DNA of 15,108 nt. Source: Oscillospiraceae bacterium. Its GTDB lineage: Bacteria; Bacillota; Clostridia; Oscillospirales; Oscillospiraceae. The translations under genes and the position numbers were made by a program. The notes under the pieces are model-generated. The model ran no database searches, had not been told where the DNA came from, and saw nothing but the letters and a program-made list of their open reading frames with translations. Location: contig JAFSFK010000137.1 of assembly GCA_017435245.1 (NCBI GenBank), forward strand, positions 1 to 15,108. Direction: 5' to 3'. This document shows positions 1 through 5,991 of the stretch, piece after piece. How positions within the stretch are numbered: position 1 is the stretch's first letter; the number at the start of each line of letters is the position of its first letter.

Positions 1-2
1 AA

Positions 3-341
3 AAGGCAGGCAAATTATCAGGTGGTTGGCAGCGCAGACTGAGCATTGCAATGGCACTGATCAGCGAACCGGAGATCCTGTTCCTTGACGAGCCCACCCT
101 CGGACTGGACGTACTCGCCCGAAGTGATTTATGGGATCTGATCCGTTCTCTCAAGGGAAAGGTCACTATCATTTTGACGACCCACTATATGGAGGAAGCA
201 GAGGCGCTTTCTGACCGTATTGCCATTATGAAGGACGGTAAGCTACTCATTTGCGACACCCCCGACAAGATCAAAGAAGCAGCAGGAACAGATCATTTTG
301 AGCAGGCCTTTGTAAGGATTGTGAAGGGGGTTGCAGAATGA
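3..341 (+). CDS. ABC transporter ATP-binding protein, C-terminal part (5' end outside window)
   Basis: This is the C-terminal part of an ABC ATPase that would power the ABC-2 permease encoded directly downstream. The open frame runs from the window edge; the first in-frame ATG (51) is internal. The ABC signature reads LSGGW followed by QRR (codons about 15-38), a common variant of LSGGQ in drug and lipid exporters. Walker B with its catalytic Glu is FLDEP, the D-loop is GLD, and the switch His lies in TTHYMEEAE. The Walker A half is missing because the window starts late, not because the gene is broken. The stop overlaps the permease start as ATGA, which points to translational coupling. Substrate is unknown; an efflux or antibiotic-resistance role is an inference from the ABC-2 pairing. 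Confidence 0.93.
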   Translation, partial: KAGKLSGGWQRRLSIAMALISEPEILFLDEPTLGLDVLARSDLWDLIRSLKGKVTIILTTHYMEEAEALSDRIAIMKDGKLLICDTPDKIKEAAGTDHFEQAFVRIVKGVAE

Positions 342-1069
342 GAATGCTGACTTTTGCGGGCAGAAACACAAAGGAAATATTACGGGATCCTCTGAATTTG
401 GCCTTTGGTCTTGGTTTTCCCCTTGTGCTGATAGTGCTGCTCAGCGCCATACAAGCAAACGTACCTGTGAAGCTTTTTGAAATTCAGCACTTAACCCCCG
501 GAATTACGGTCTTTGGCCTTTCCTTTATGACGCTGTTTTCTGCAACGATCATTTCCAAAGACAGAGGCAGTTCCCTTCTTCAGCGGTTATACACCACACC
601 GCTGACACCGGTGGATTTTATCCTCAGCTATACCCTGCCGCTTGTACCGATTGCAGTTGCCCAATGCGTGATTTGTTATATCGTGGCGGTTATCCTCGGC
701 CTTGAGATGACGATCAATGTAGTGTACGCAATTGCCTTTATCGTTCCCGTTTCCATTCTCTATATTGCATTGGGTCTCCTTTGCGGAAGCGTGCTGAACG
801 ATAAGCAGGTTGGCGGCATTTGCGGAGCATTGCTCACCAATCTTTCTGCCTGGCTGTCCGGCACGTGGTTTGATCTCGAGCTTGTCGGCGGTACCTTTCA
901 AAAGATTGCATATGCGCTGCCTTTTGTGCATGCTGTGGAAATGGAACGGGCGATACTTGCAGGAGATTTTACCGGTATTTTCCCGCATATATGGTGGGTG
1001 CTGGGCTACGCCGCAGTTTCTCTCGCTGCAGCAGTATTACTGTTCCTGCGGCAGATGAAAAAGCAGTAA
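338..1069 (+). CDS. ABC-2 type transporter permease
   Basis: This 243-residue integral membrane protein is the membrane half of the exporter. Its start overlaps the ATPase stop by four bases, with AAGGGGG upstream as ribosome site. About six hydrophobic segments are visible (roughly residues 22-40, 55-70, 92-125, 130-150, 158-175 and 222-238). Between the second and third lies the cytoplasmic KDRGSSLLQRLYTTPLTP stretch, typical of ABC2_membrane proteins, where it is thought to contact the ATPase. Length is normal for the family. The gene closes the unit: a hairpin terminator follows eight bases after the stop. The substrate cannot be read from sequence. Confidence 0.92.
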   Translation: MRMLTFAGRNTKEILRDPLNLAFGLGFPLVLIVLLSAIQANVPVKLFEIQHLTPGITVFGLSFMTLFSATIISKDRGSSLLQRLYTTPLTPVDFILSYTLPLVPIAVAQCVICYIVAVILGLEMTINVVYAIAFIVPVSILYIALGLLCGSVLNDKQVGGICGALLTNLSAWLSGTWFDLELVGGTFQKIAYALPFVHAVEMERAILAGDFTGIFPHIWWVLGYAAVSLAAAVLLFLRQMKKQ

Positions 1070-1076
1070 AGCAACG

Positions 1077-1125
1077 CCCGGAGTTGGAAACGTGAGATTC
1101 ACGAAACCAATTCCGGGACTTTTTT
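1077..1125 (+). terminator. Intrinsic terminator after the ABC exporter genes
   Basis: An 11-bp outer stem (CCCGGAGTTGG with CCAATTCCGGG, one wobble pair) encloses a second small stem (CGTGA/TCACG). It ends at 1117 and is followed by a T-rich tract (1120-1125). It separates the exporter unit from the nitroreductase promoter that starts immediately after it. Confidence 0.85.
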
Positions 1126-1126
1126 A

Positions 1127-1156
1127 TTGCCTGCACAGCCTAAACTATGCTATAAT
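1127..1156 (+). promoter_or_regulatory. Sigma-A promoter for the nitroreductase gene
   Basis: TTGCCT (1127-1132) and a perfect TATAAT (1151-1156) are 18 bp apart, directly after the preceding terminator. The TTG at 1127 is also an in-frame potential start codon for the nitroreductase. Its place in the -35 box, ahead of the expected transcription start, argues against it being used for translation. Confidence 0.75.
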
Positions 1157-1183
1157 AGCAAAAAACCTAAGGAGGTCTTCTCT

Positions 1184-1699
1184 ATGACATTTTTGGAGCT
1201 TGCCAAGGCACGTTATTCTGTCCGTTCCTTTCAGGATCAGCCCATCCAGGAGGAGCATATGCGCCAGATCCTGGAGGCAGGACACGTTGCTCCCACCGCC
1301 TGCAACAACCAACCCCAGAAGATCTATATCGCCAAAAGCGAGGATGCAAGAAAGAAACTGGCATCCGTATGCCACTGCACCTTTGGTGCCCCTGTGATCC
1401 TGGTCGTCTGCTACGACCGTACCCGGGACTGGAAGAACAAGCTGCAGCCCGGCTATGAGTCCGGCGAGACCGATGCTGCCATCGTCTGCACCCATATGAT
1501 GCTGGAGGCAGCCCAGCTGGGCATTGGCTCCTGCTGGGTTGGCTACTTTAATGCGGATCGGGTATCCGAAGTTCTGGGTCTGCCGGAGAATATAACCGTG
1601 TCCGCACTGCTTCCTATGGGTTATCCTGCCGAGGATGCCAAGCCTGCGCCGCTGCACAGCCAGTATCGGGATTTAGAGGATATGATTACTGTAATCTAG
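1184..1699 (+). CDS. Nitroreductase family FMN-dependent oxidoreductase
   Basis: This 171-residue protein belongs to the nitroreductase superfamily: FMN-containing, NAD(P)H-dependent, usually dimeric cytoplasmic enzymes that reduce nitro compounds, quinones or flavins. The N-terminal RYSVRSF (residues 10-16) supplies phosphate-binding Arg/Ser residues, APTACNNQPQ (36-45) is the second FMN-contact motif, and GIGSCWVG (113-120) and the MGYPAED region (145-151) are the usual C-terminal signatures. The start at 1184 is chosen because TAAGGAGG lies nine bases upstream and the promoter excludes the upstream TTG. Length is at the short end of the family. A small gene follows 11 bases after the stop and is probably co-transcribed. 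The physiological substrate is unknown. Confidence 0.93.
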   Translation: MTFLELAKARYSVRSFQDQPIQEEHMRQILEAGHVAPTACNNQPQKIYIAKSEDARKKLASVCHCTFGAPVILVVCYDRTRDWKNKLQPGYESGETDAAIVCTHMMLEAAQLGIGSCWVGYFNADRVSEVLGLPENITVSALLPMGYPAEDAKPAPLHSQYRDLEDMITVI

Positions 1700-1710
1700 G
1701 AGATAGCAAA

Positions 1711-1932
1711 ATGAACGAATACGAAGTTTTTATCGAAGATATCAATTCCTGCGGCGGTGAGCAGCACGCAAAAAAAGAGCTGATCGAAGTAGAGGCCGCC
1801 AGCCCGGAAGCCTATGTGAAAGAAAACGGCAGATTCCCCATTCTGGATATTTCGGAAAACGCAGTTGGTGATACCGTCATTACCACCGGCGACGGCTGCG
1901 GTAATTTCTTGAGATACACCTTCGCACAGTGA
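1711..1932 (+). CDS. Small conserved-looking hypothetical protein (73 aa)
   Basis: This is a small acidic soluble protein with no membrane segment or signal peptide. AGGAGA overlaps the nitroreductase stop and sits seven bases ahead of the ATG, so the two genes should be translated from one message. The sequence has an N-terminal strand-like segment (NEYEVFIEDINSCGG), a charged helix (KKELIEVEAASPEAYV) and a C-terminal half rich in Gly/Thr, suggesting a small alpha/beta fold. Two cysteines (14 and 63) are present but do not form a metal motif. I do not recognise the family with certainty. The good ribosome site and the terminator right after the stop make the gene itself credible. Confidence 0.75.
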   Translation: MNEYEVFIEDINSCGGEQHAKKELIEVEAASPEAYVKENGRFPILDISENAVGDTVITTGDGCGNFLRYTFAQ

Positions 1933-1936
1933 TACG

Positions 1937-1973
1937 AATTTGGACGCCATGATCATATGGTGTCCAAATTTTT
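1937..1973 (+). terminator. Intrinsic terminator after nitroreductase operon
   Basis: A 14-bp stem (AATTTGGACGCCAT with ATGGTGTCCAAATT, one G-T wobble) has a six-base loop and runs into a T tract (to 1973). It begins five bases after the stop codon of the small gene. Confidence 0.9.
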
Positions 1974-1992
1974 GTTAAACCCAAAAATAGCC

Positions 1993-2023
1993 TTGACTCT
2001 CCCCTTGCGTTATAGTTTATAAT
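1993..2023 (+). promoter_or_regulatory. MerR-type promoter with 19-bp spacer, probable autoregulation
   Basis: TTGACT (1993-1998) and TATAAT (2018-2023) are separated by 19 bp, longer than the usual 17. MerR-family regulators typically activate such over-long promoters by untwisting the spacer. A partial dyad, ACTCT (1996-2000) with ATAGT (2012-2016), lies inside the spacer as expected for a MerR operator. The next gene encodes a MerR protein, so self-regulation is likely. The -10 box overlaps the upstream ATG at 2022, so that ATG is not the start. Confidence 0.7.
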
Positions 2024-2045
2024 GTCTTTGTCAGGAGGGATCGCT

Positions 2046-2777
2046 ATGAAAACGGTCAAGGAAGTGAGCAACCTCACCGGTGTGAGTGTCCGGGCGCTGC
2101 ATCATTATGATGCGGTGGGTCTATTAAAGCCCACGCAGGTGACCCCAGCCGGGTATCGGCTTTATGACAAAGCTGCTTTAGAACGTCTGTATATGATCCT
2201 GGTATACCGGGAGCTTGGATTATCTCTGAAGGAGATCGGCAATACTCTGGATGCACCGGACTACGACCGAAACCGGGTGCTGGAGCACCAGATCAAACTG
2301 ATGCAGGAGCGCATTGACAAACTGCAGAACCGGATTACATTGGCCAAGGGAATGCTTATGTTAGGAGTGAAATATATGGATTTTGAAGGCTTTGATCCCA
2401 AGAAGCTGGATGAATACAGTGAGCAGGCTAAGATGCTCTACGGCAAGACGGATGCTTATAAGGAATTTGAGCAAAAGTCCAAAGGCCGTACAAAAGCGCA
2501 GGAAAAGGATCTGGGTGCACAGGTAATGGACTTTTTTGCCCGGTTGGGCAAGCTGCGTCCCTGCCCGCCGGACAGCGAAGCTGCCCAAAGCTGGGCAAAA
2601 CAGCTGCAGGAATTCTTTACCGAAAATTTTTATGCCTGCACGCCCCAAATCTTAAAAAGCTTAGCCGAAAGCTATGCCGGCGGCGGCAGTATGACAGAGA
2701 ACATCGACAAGGTAGGTGGCGCAGGCACCGGTGCCTTTGCCAAAGAAGTGATCGACGCATACTGTAAAGGCTTATAA
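2046..2777 (+). CDS. MerR family transcriptional regulator with TipAS effector domain
   Basis: This 243-residue DNA-binding regulator has an N-terminal MerR winged helix-turn-helix (residues 1-70; TGVSVRALHHYDAVGLL, then AGYRLYD). A dimerising coiled coil follows (about 75-112, with HQIKLMQERIDKLQNRITLA), then a C-terminal TipAS-like domain (about 120-243; YGKTDAYKEFEQKSKG and the FYACTPQILKSLAESYAGGG region). In TipAL-type proteins this domain binds thiopeptides or other bulky ligands and switches on target genes. AGGAGGG seven bases ahead selects ATG 2046. The promoter has the long spacer typical of MerR targets. The nearby ABC exporter and nitroreductase would be plausible targets but show no matching operator that I could see. 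Confidence 0.93.
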   Translation: MKTVKEVSNLTGVSVRALHHYDAVGLLKPTQVTPAGYRLYDKAALERLYMILVYRELGLSLKEIGNTLDAPDYDRNRVLEHQIKLMQERIDKLQNRITLAKGMLMLGVKYMDFEGFDPKKLDEYSEQAKMLYGKTDAYKEFEQKSKGRTKAQEKDLGAQVMDFFARLGKLRPCPPDSEAAQSWAKQLQEFFTENFYACTPQILKSLAESYAGGGSMTENIDKVGGAGTGAFAKEVIDAYCKGL

Positions 2778-2813
2778 AAATCAGGTTCGGAAAGGATTCC
2801 GAACCTGATTTTT
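2776..2813. terminator. Bidirectional terminator between convergent genes
   Basis: A 17-bp perfect stem has arms 2776-2792 and 2797-2813 and a four-base loop. It has A5 on one side and T5 on the other, so it can end transcription from both strands. It overlaps the stop codons of the MerR gene and of the convergent DMT transporter gene. Confidence 0.93.
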
Positions 2814-3856
2814 CATTGGATATGGGTGTGGTCGTGCTCTTCTATATCGTTGTGGGTATGCCCGTGGACAGCTTCGTCCTCACCGTGAATATGGGCATGG
2901 CTATGGATATGACTATGCTCATGGCTATGGCTCAAGCTTCCGTGGGTATGCTCGTGGATGTGACTGTGGCAATGCTCGTGAGTATGCTGCAGGGAGATGG
3001 AATCCTTTACCATCAGCACCGTTGCTATCGTCATAATAACAAGACCGACATAGAAATGGATGCGGGGTCTTTCCCCCAGAAGCAGCACGCCAAACAGCAC
3101 ACCAAGGAAAGGCGCTACGGAATAATAGGCGCTGGTTTTCGCCGCACCCAAGTCTTTCTGCGCCTTGATATAAAAGTTGATGCTAAGACCATAAGCAACA
3201 AATCCCAATGCCATTACAATCAAAACCCAATGAATGCTGGGAAGCCGCTCTCCGGCAATCAATGCCACGATCAGACTACCAAGACCGGAGAAAATACCCT
3301 TGATCGTGGTCACCTGAACAGAAGATCTGTTGCTGAGCATCCGGGTACAGTTATTCTCCAGTCCCCAGCAGCACGCCGCACCCAGCACCAACACAGAGCC
3401 GTGGTTAAAATGAAACCAGCAAAAGCCATCAAAGCTCAATATGACACTGGCGCCTGTTACCAATACGATCGCCAGCAGCAGCTGTTTGGACAGCTTTTCC
3501 CGGAACAGGAAAAATGCGATCAACGAGGTAGCAACGATCTCAAAATTATTAAGCAGGGATGCACTTGCAGAATCAGAATACTGTAATCCAAGCATCAGAA
3601 GAATCGGTGCGGCAATGTCCAGCACGATCATTCCCACAATGTAGGGCAGCTCCGCTTTCGTCAGCTTCTCCCCTTTTTCTTCTGTAAAACTGCCCCATAG
3701 GAACAGTCCGGCACCGGCGCCCAGATACAGAAAAGCCGCCATCATCGTCGGCTGCACAAATTGCAGCAGCATCTTGCTCACAGGGATGTTGATGGCATAC
3801 AGCGTCGCTGCCAAGATTGCGAAGATCGTTGCGATATTCTTTGTTTTCATCTGCAT
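2813..3856 (-). CDS. EamA/DMT-family transporter with histidine-rich C-terminal tail
   Basis: This 347-residue inner-membrane protein has two EamA repeats (about residues 8-143 and 153-286, ten hydrophobic helices), the architecture of drug/metabolite transporters. After the last helix an extra tail (291-347) carries 22 His in 57 residues, mostly as alternating H-x-H with Glu, Ser, Thr and Ile. Ordinary DMT proteins end near residue 290. Such tails bind Zn, Ni or Cu in metal transporters and chaperones, so a metal-related role is an inference. The ATG at 3856 is chosen because AGGTGGGG lies six bases upstream; ATG 3850 is a weaker alternative. The gene is monocistronic, with its own promoter and a shared bidirectional terminator. 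Confidence 0.9.
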   Translation of the reverse strand: MQMKTKNIATIFAILAATLYAINIPVSKMLLQFVQPTMMAAFLYLGAGAGLFLWGSFTEEKGEKLTKAELPYIVGMIVLDIAAPILLMLGLQYSDSASASLLNNFEIVATSLIAFFLFREKLSKQLLLAIVLVTGASVILSFDGFCWFHFNHGSVLVLGAACCWGLENNCTRMLSNRSSVQVTTIKGIFSGLGSLIVALIAGERLPSIHWVLIVMALGFVAYGLSINFYIKAQKDLGAAKTSAYYSVAPFLGVLFGVLLLGERPRIHFYVGLVIMTIATVLMVKDSISLQHTHEHCHSHIHEHTHGSLSHSHEHSHIHSHAHIHGEDEAVHGHTHNDIEEHDHTHIQ

Positions 3857-3880
3857 TCGTCACCCCACCTGTTTTGGGTT

Positions 3881-3909
3881 ATCATATCATAAAAATATCA
3901 TTTTGTCAG
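3881..3909 (-). promoter_or_regulatory. Promoter of the DMT transporter gene
   Basis: On the minus strand, CTGACA (3909-3904) and TATGAT (3886-3881) are 17 bp apart, with TG one base before the -10 hexamer (extended -10). It lies about 25 bp ahead of the DMT transporter start codon. Confidence 0.65.
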
Positions 3910-3915
3910 TTTTTC

Positions 3916-4101
3916 TTACAAACAGGGCATTCCTTCTCCCGACATCTCCTCTGCCGGCACCCAGCCACGATAAATATTCGCCCCGTATCTTGTTTCTTTA
4001 TCAAAATAGCGCTGTTCCAAGAGCCTGCCGGTCACCGGATCGGCAGGCTCGCTGAAGGGGTGAAATGGCGGGTGTGTCAGGATATACGGAACAGACCGCA
4101 A
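3916..4101 (-). other. Short open frame of doubtful coding status
   Basis: An open frame of about 61 residues lies on the minus strand upstream of the DMT gene. Its only possible start is TTG at 4101, with no ribosome site. The C-terminal half (RYFDKETRYGANIYRGWVP) has a protein-like composition with many aromatic and charged residues, so it could be the end of a decayed gene. The frame contains a perfect 10-bp inverted repeat (4021-4030 with 4041-4050, GAGCCTGCCG) without a T tract. I do not recognise any family. Treat as a possible remnant, not a confirmed gene. Confidence 0.2.
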
Positions 4102-4135
4102 AATACTATATAAACGTTATCGGCGACCTGACATA

Positions 4136-4445
4136 AAAGCGGATGCTCCAAGGGCAACGCCCCATAAGGAAGTAATGGTTTTGAACAGTCCCTTTTCCGC
4201 TTAACTGCATAAAAAATCACCGAAATACGACAGTACTCCGGTGGTTTTATTATTTGTTAATCAAAAAAGTTACCACTTCAAAACTGCGCAGCACCTGAAA
4301 AGGGTGGATATTTCTGCCAGACAAGGCAAAAAGCGCAGAAATACTTGGTGTATTTCCAGCTTTTTTAACGCAGTTTGGCGGGAATAGACAGCTCTTTTCA
4401 GGCATTACTTCCTTATGGGGTGTTGCCCAACGGAGCATCCGCTTT
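4136..4445. repeat. MITE-like element with 43-bp terminal inverted repeats
   Basis: The arms 4136-4177 and 4403-4445 are inverted copies matching at about 40 of 43 positions with one indel (both begin AAAGCGGATGCTCC when read inward). The roughly 225 bp between them hold further inverted pairs: CCTGAAAAG (4294-4302) with CTTTTCAGG (4394-4402), AAACTGCG with CGCAGTTT, TATTTCTG with CAGAAATA, plus a terminator-like hairpin at 4213-4248. No transposase is encoded; the only frame inside (62 codons, minus strand) has no ribosome site. No clear target-site duplication is visible. The right end lies two bases beyond the stop codon of the adjacent zinc-ribbon gene. This could be a non-autonomous transposable element or a dispersed structured repeat. 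Confidence 0.6.
4213..4248. terminator. Terminator-like hairpin inside the repeat element
   Basis: AAAATCACCG (4213-4222) pairs with CGGTGGTTTT (4239-4248) with one wobble and a 16-base loop. On the minus strand it ends in six T residues, so it could terminate the operon that ends at 4448. On the plus strand it is also followed by a T-rich stretch. Confidence 0.5.
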
Positions 4446-4447
4446 CT

Positions 4448-4654
4448 TTATTTTGCATATTCACTTTCAAAGCTGCCTGCAGGAAGAATATGTCCACAGC
4501 GGCAGACTTCGTCACCGGCCAGCGTGCCGGTCTTGCCGATGGCACCTCCCATCAGCACAAACACCTCAACATATTCTCCGCACTTGGGACATTTCACCTC
4601 CACAAGCCGGGGAGTCCCCTTTCCCTCCTGACAGCCCTTCAACAATGTACCCAT
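4448..4654 (-). CDS. Small zinc-ribbon-like protein (68 aa)
   Basis: This soluble protein has Cys pairs CPKCG (C22, C25) and CRCGH (C51, C53, H55), which look like the two halves of a zinc ribbon with an unusual C-x-C second knuckle. The middle (VFVLMGGAIGKTGTLAG) is hydrophobic and Gly-rich. Start choice: AGGAGA is immediately adjacent to ATG 4660 but six bases ahead of ATG 4654, so 4654 is the start. It is the last gene of the six-gene operon, 12 bases after the alkyltransferase stop, with the inverted-repeat element beginning just after its own stop. Function is unknown; I do not assign a named family. Confidence 0.72.
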   Translation of the reverse strand: MGTLLKGCQEGKGTPRLVEVKCPKCGEYVEVFVLMGGAIGKTGTLAGDEVCRCGHILPAGSFESEYAK

Positions 4655-4660
4655 AGCCAT

Positions 4661-4669
4661 TCTCCTCTA
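4661..4669 (-). promoter_or_regulatory. Ribosome binding site that selects start 4654
   Basis: On the minus strand TAGAGGAGA overlaps the stop codon of the alkyltransferase gene. Spacing is zero to one base to the first ATG (4660) and six to seven to the second (4654), so the second is preferred. Confidence 0.7.
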
Positions 4670-4960
4670 TATTCCATATTTTTTAAGATCAATGCTGCCG
4701 TCATCTTCAAACACGATCCCCTCTTGTTCCAGCAAGCGTCTTTGGGCTGCACCGCCGCCAAAGGCAAAATGGTCAGCGACCTGTCCCCTGCTGTTTACTA
4801 CACGGTGGCAGGGAAATCGGCTGGGATCCGGGTTGCTGTGGAGGATATTCCCCACCGCTCTTGCCAGATTCTTATTGCCCAGATACAAGGCGATCTGTCC
4901 GTAGGTCGTCACCTTTCCCCTGGGGATCGTCTTTAAAAATGCATATACCTTTTCCCGCAT
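4667..4960 (-). CDS. MGMT-type alkyltransferase domain protein, compact (97 aa)
   Basis: The protein consists only of the DNA-binding and active-site domain of O6-alkylguanine-DNA alkyltransferases. The helix-turn-helix entry is RGKVTTYGQIA (14-24), the arginine-finger/Asn-hinge part is ARAVGNILHSNP (33-44), and the active site is PCHRVV (50-55) with Cys51. A classical Ogt/Ada-C protein is about 155-175 residues, so the N-terminal domain is absent. Alkyltransferase-like (ATL) proteins have this short size but usually replace the Cys with Trp; here the Cys is retained, so catalytic repair remains possible. The ATG at 4960 is three bases beyond the upstream gene's TGA, with GGTGAG as ribosome site, which implies coupling. 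Confidence 0.88.
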   Translation of the reverse strand: MREKVYAFLKTIPRGKVTTYGQIALYLGNKNLARAVGNILHSNPDPSRFPCHRVVNSRGQVADHFAFGGGAAQRRLLEQEGIVFEDDGSIDLKKYGI

Positions 4961-4963
4961 AGC

Positions 4964-5629
4964 TCACCAAATAAAAGGAATGATCCTGTACTTTACTTTC
5001 TGCTTATATTCTGCATAGCCCTTTAGCTCCCGGGTCAGCAGGTTTTCTTCAGCCTTCAGCCGGACAATGATAATTGCCGGATAGAAGACAAAAACCATCA
5101 GCGCATACCAAGACCCAAGTACCAGCGGGATCATCAAAAACAGCAGGATCGTCGCCATATACATTGGATGGCGGACGATGCTATACAGGCCGGTATCCAC
5201 CACTTTCTGATCTTCCGCCACCTGAATGGTGCGGCTCAAATAGGCATTTTCCCGCATTACTTCCCCATACAGAGCATATGCTCCCAGAAACAGCACCGAT
5301 GCGATGATAACCACCACCGGCGGCAGCTTCGACCAGCCGAAACGAAAATCCAGCCCCGCCACCACAAAGCCGGCAATGAACATCAGTCCCGATAAGGCAA
5401 CCACACCTTTCTGAGTTGCCTGCTTTTCCTTTGCATCCAGTCGCTTGGCAAGGAATGATGGGGCTTTAAAAAACATTACAAACCCAGCAGTCAGCATAGG
5501 CGCAAACAGCAAAGCAATCAACAGCCAGCCGTATGTATAATGCAGTGTACCCGCCGGCAAGAAGACCAATAATCCCACCAGCAGCAGGCCGCAGGCAAAT
5601 TTTGCCAACGCATTTAGCAGCAGTTTCAT
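4964..5629 (-). CDS. Isoprenylcysteine carboxyl methyltransferase (ICMT/PEMT)-like membrane methyltransferase
   Basis: This 221-residue membrane protein has about five helices (10-28, 33-54, 78-95, 102-121 and a re-entrant pair at 158-188). The C-terminal SAM-binding signature is TGLYSIVRHPMY (146-157), followed by RLKAEENLL (190-198), as in ICMT/PEMT-type methyltransferases. In bacteria these enzymes methylate unidentified lipids or small molecules, or are misnamed ICMT homologues; no prenylated protein substrate is evident. The start overlaps the preceding gene as ATGA, with GGGAG as ribosome site, so it is translationally coupled within the operon. Length and motifs are normal for bacterial members. 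Confidence 0.85.
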   Translation of the reverse strand: MKLLLNALAKFACGLLLVGLLVFLPAGTLHYTYGWLLIALLFAPMLTAGFVMFFKAPSFLAKRLDAKEKQATQKGVVALSGLMFIAGFVVAGLDFRFGWSKLPPVVVIIASVLFLGAYALYGEVMRENAYLSRTIQVAEDQKVVDTGLYSIVRHPMYMATILLFLMIPLVLGSWYALMVFVFYPAIIIVRLKAEENLLTRELKGYAEYKQKVKYRIIPFIW

Positions 5630-5991
5630 TCTTTTCTCCCTTTCGTCAAATCATAACTTATATCCAGCAGAAATCTGATCTTATCCGCTTCCACCGTGCC
5701 GTCCAGTGCCACGGTCAGCCAGTGGGCCTTGCTCATATGGTAGGCAGGATAAATGCCCTTTTCTTCCCGAAATGAACCGATCAACCGGGGATCACTTTTC
5801 ACATTTACCACATGGATCTCTCCGCCACCGGGAAGCCCCAGCTTTTCCTTGGGAATCACCATGACCACCGCAAACCACTTCCGGTTGCTCCCATGACGGA
5901 ATACCCGAAAGCTGGGATACTTGGCAAACAGGCGCTCCCCGTCCACACCGTAGGCTTCCTGTATGAATTCTTGTAGTGCTCCTGCGTTCAT
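5626..5991 (-). CDS. MmcQ/YjbR family DNA-binding-like protein
   Basis: This 121-residue cytoplasmic protein has the YjbR fold (CyaY-like, sometimes described as a double-wing DNA-binding domain). Visible family marks are an N-terminal helix followed by the FRVFRH strand, KWFAVVMVIPKEKLGL (38-53), VVNVKSDP (61-68) and the C-terminal YHMSKAHWLTVALDGTV (84-100), the most conserved YjbR block. Length is typical. The ATG at 5991 directly abuts the TAA of the DUF1349 gene, and GGGGAT just ahead serves as ribosome site. The molecular role of the family is not established, so regulation or DNA binding here is only a family-level suggestion. Confidence 0.9.
   Translation of the reverse strand: MNAGALQEFIQEAYGVDGERLFAKYPSFRVFRHGSNRKWFAVVMVIPKEKLGLPGGGEIHVVNVKSDPRLIGSFREEKGIYPAYHMSKAHWLTVALDGTVEADKIRFLLDISYDLTKGRKE

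Noticed and set aside
1127..1183. TTG start for the nitroreductase, adding 19 residues
   Set aside because: The TTG is the -35 hexamer of the promoter; ATG 1184 has the ribosome site and the expected family N-terminus.
2816..2986. Tandem-looking GTGGGTATG/GCTATGG repeats as a possible CRISPR or DNA repeat array
   Set aside because: They are the reverse complement of His-x-His codons and have no uniform repeat-spacer structure.
2816..3586. 256-codon plus-strand frame rich in Met, opposite the DMT transporter
   Set aside because: Its Met/Val/Gly pattern is the antisense image of the His-rich tail codons; the minus-strand gene has helices, promoter, ribosome site and terminator.
4021..4050. 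Perfect 10-bp inverted repeat GAGCCTGCCG as a terminator
   Set aside because: No T tract follows on either strand and no confirmed gene ends nearby.
4250..4438. 62-codon minus-strand open frame inside the inverted-repeat element
   Set aside because: No ribosome site, and the frame runs through the structured repeat and its terminal arm; more likely a by-product of the repeat.
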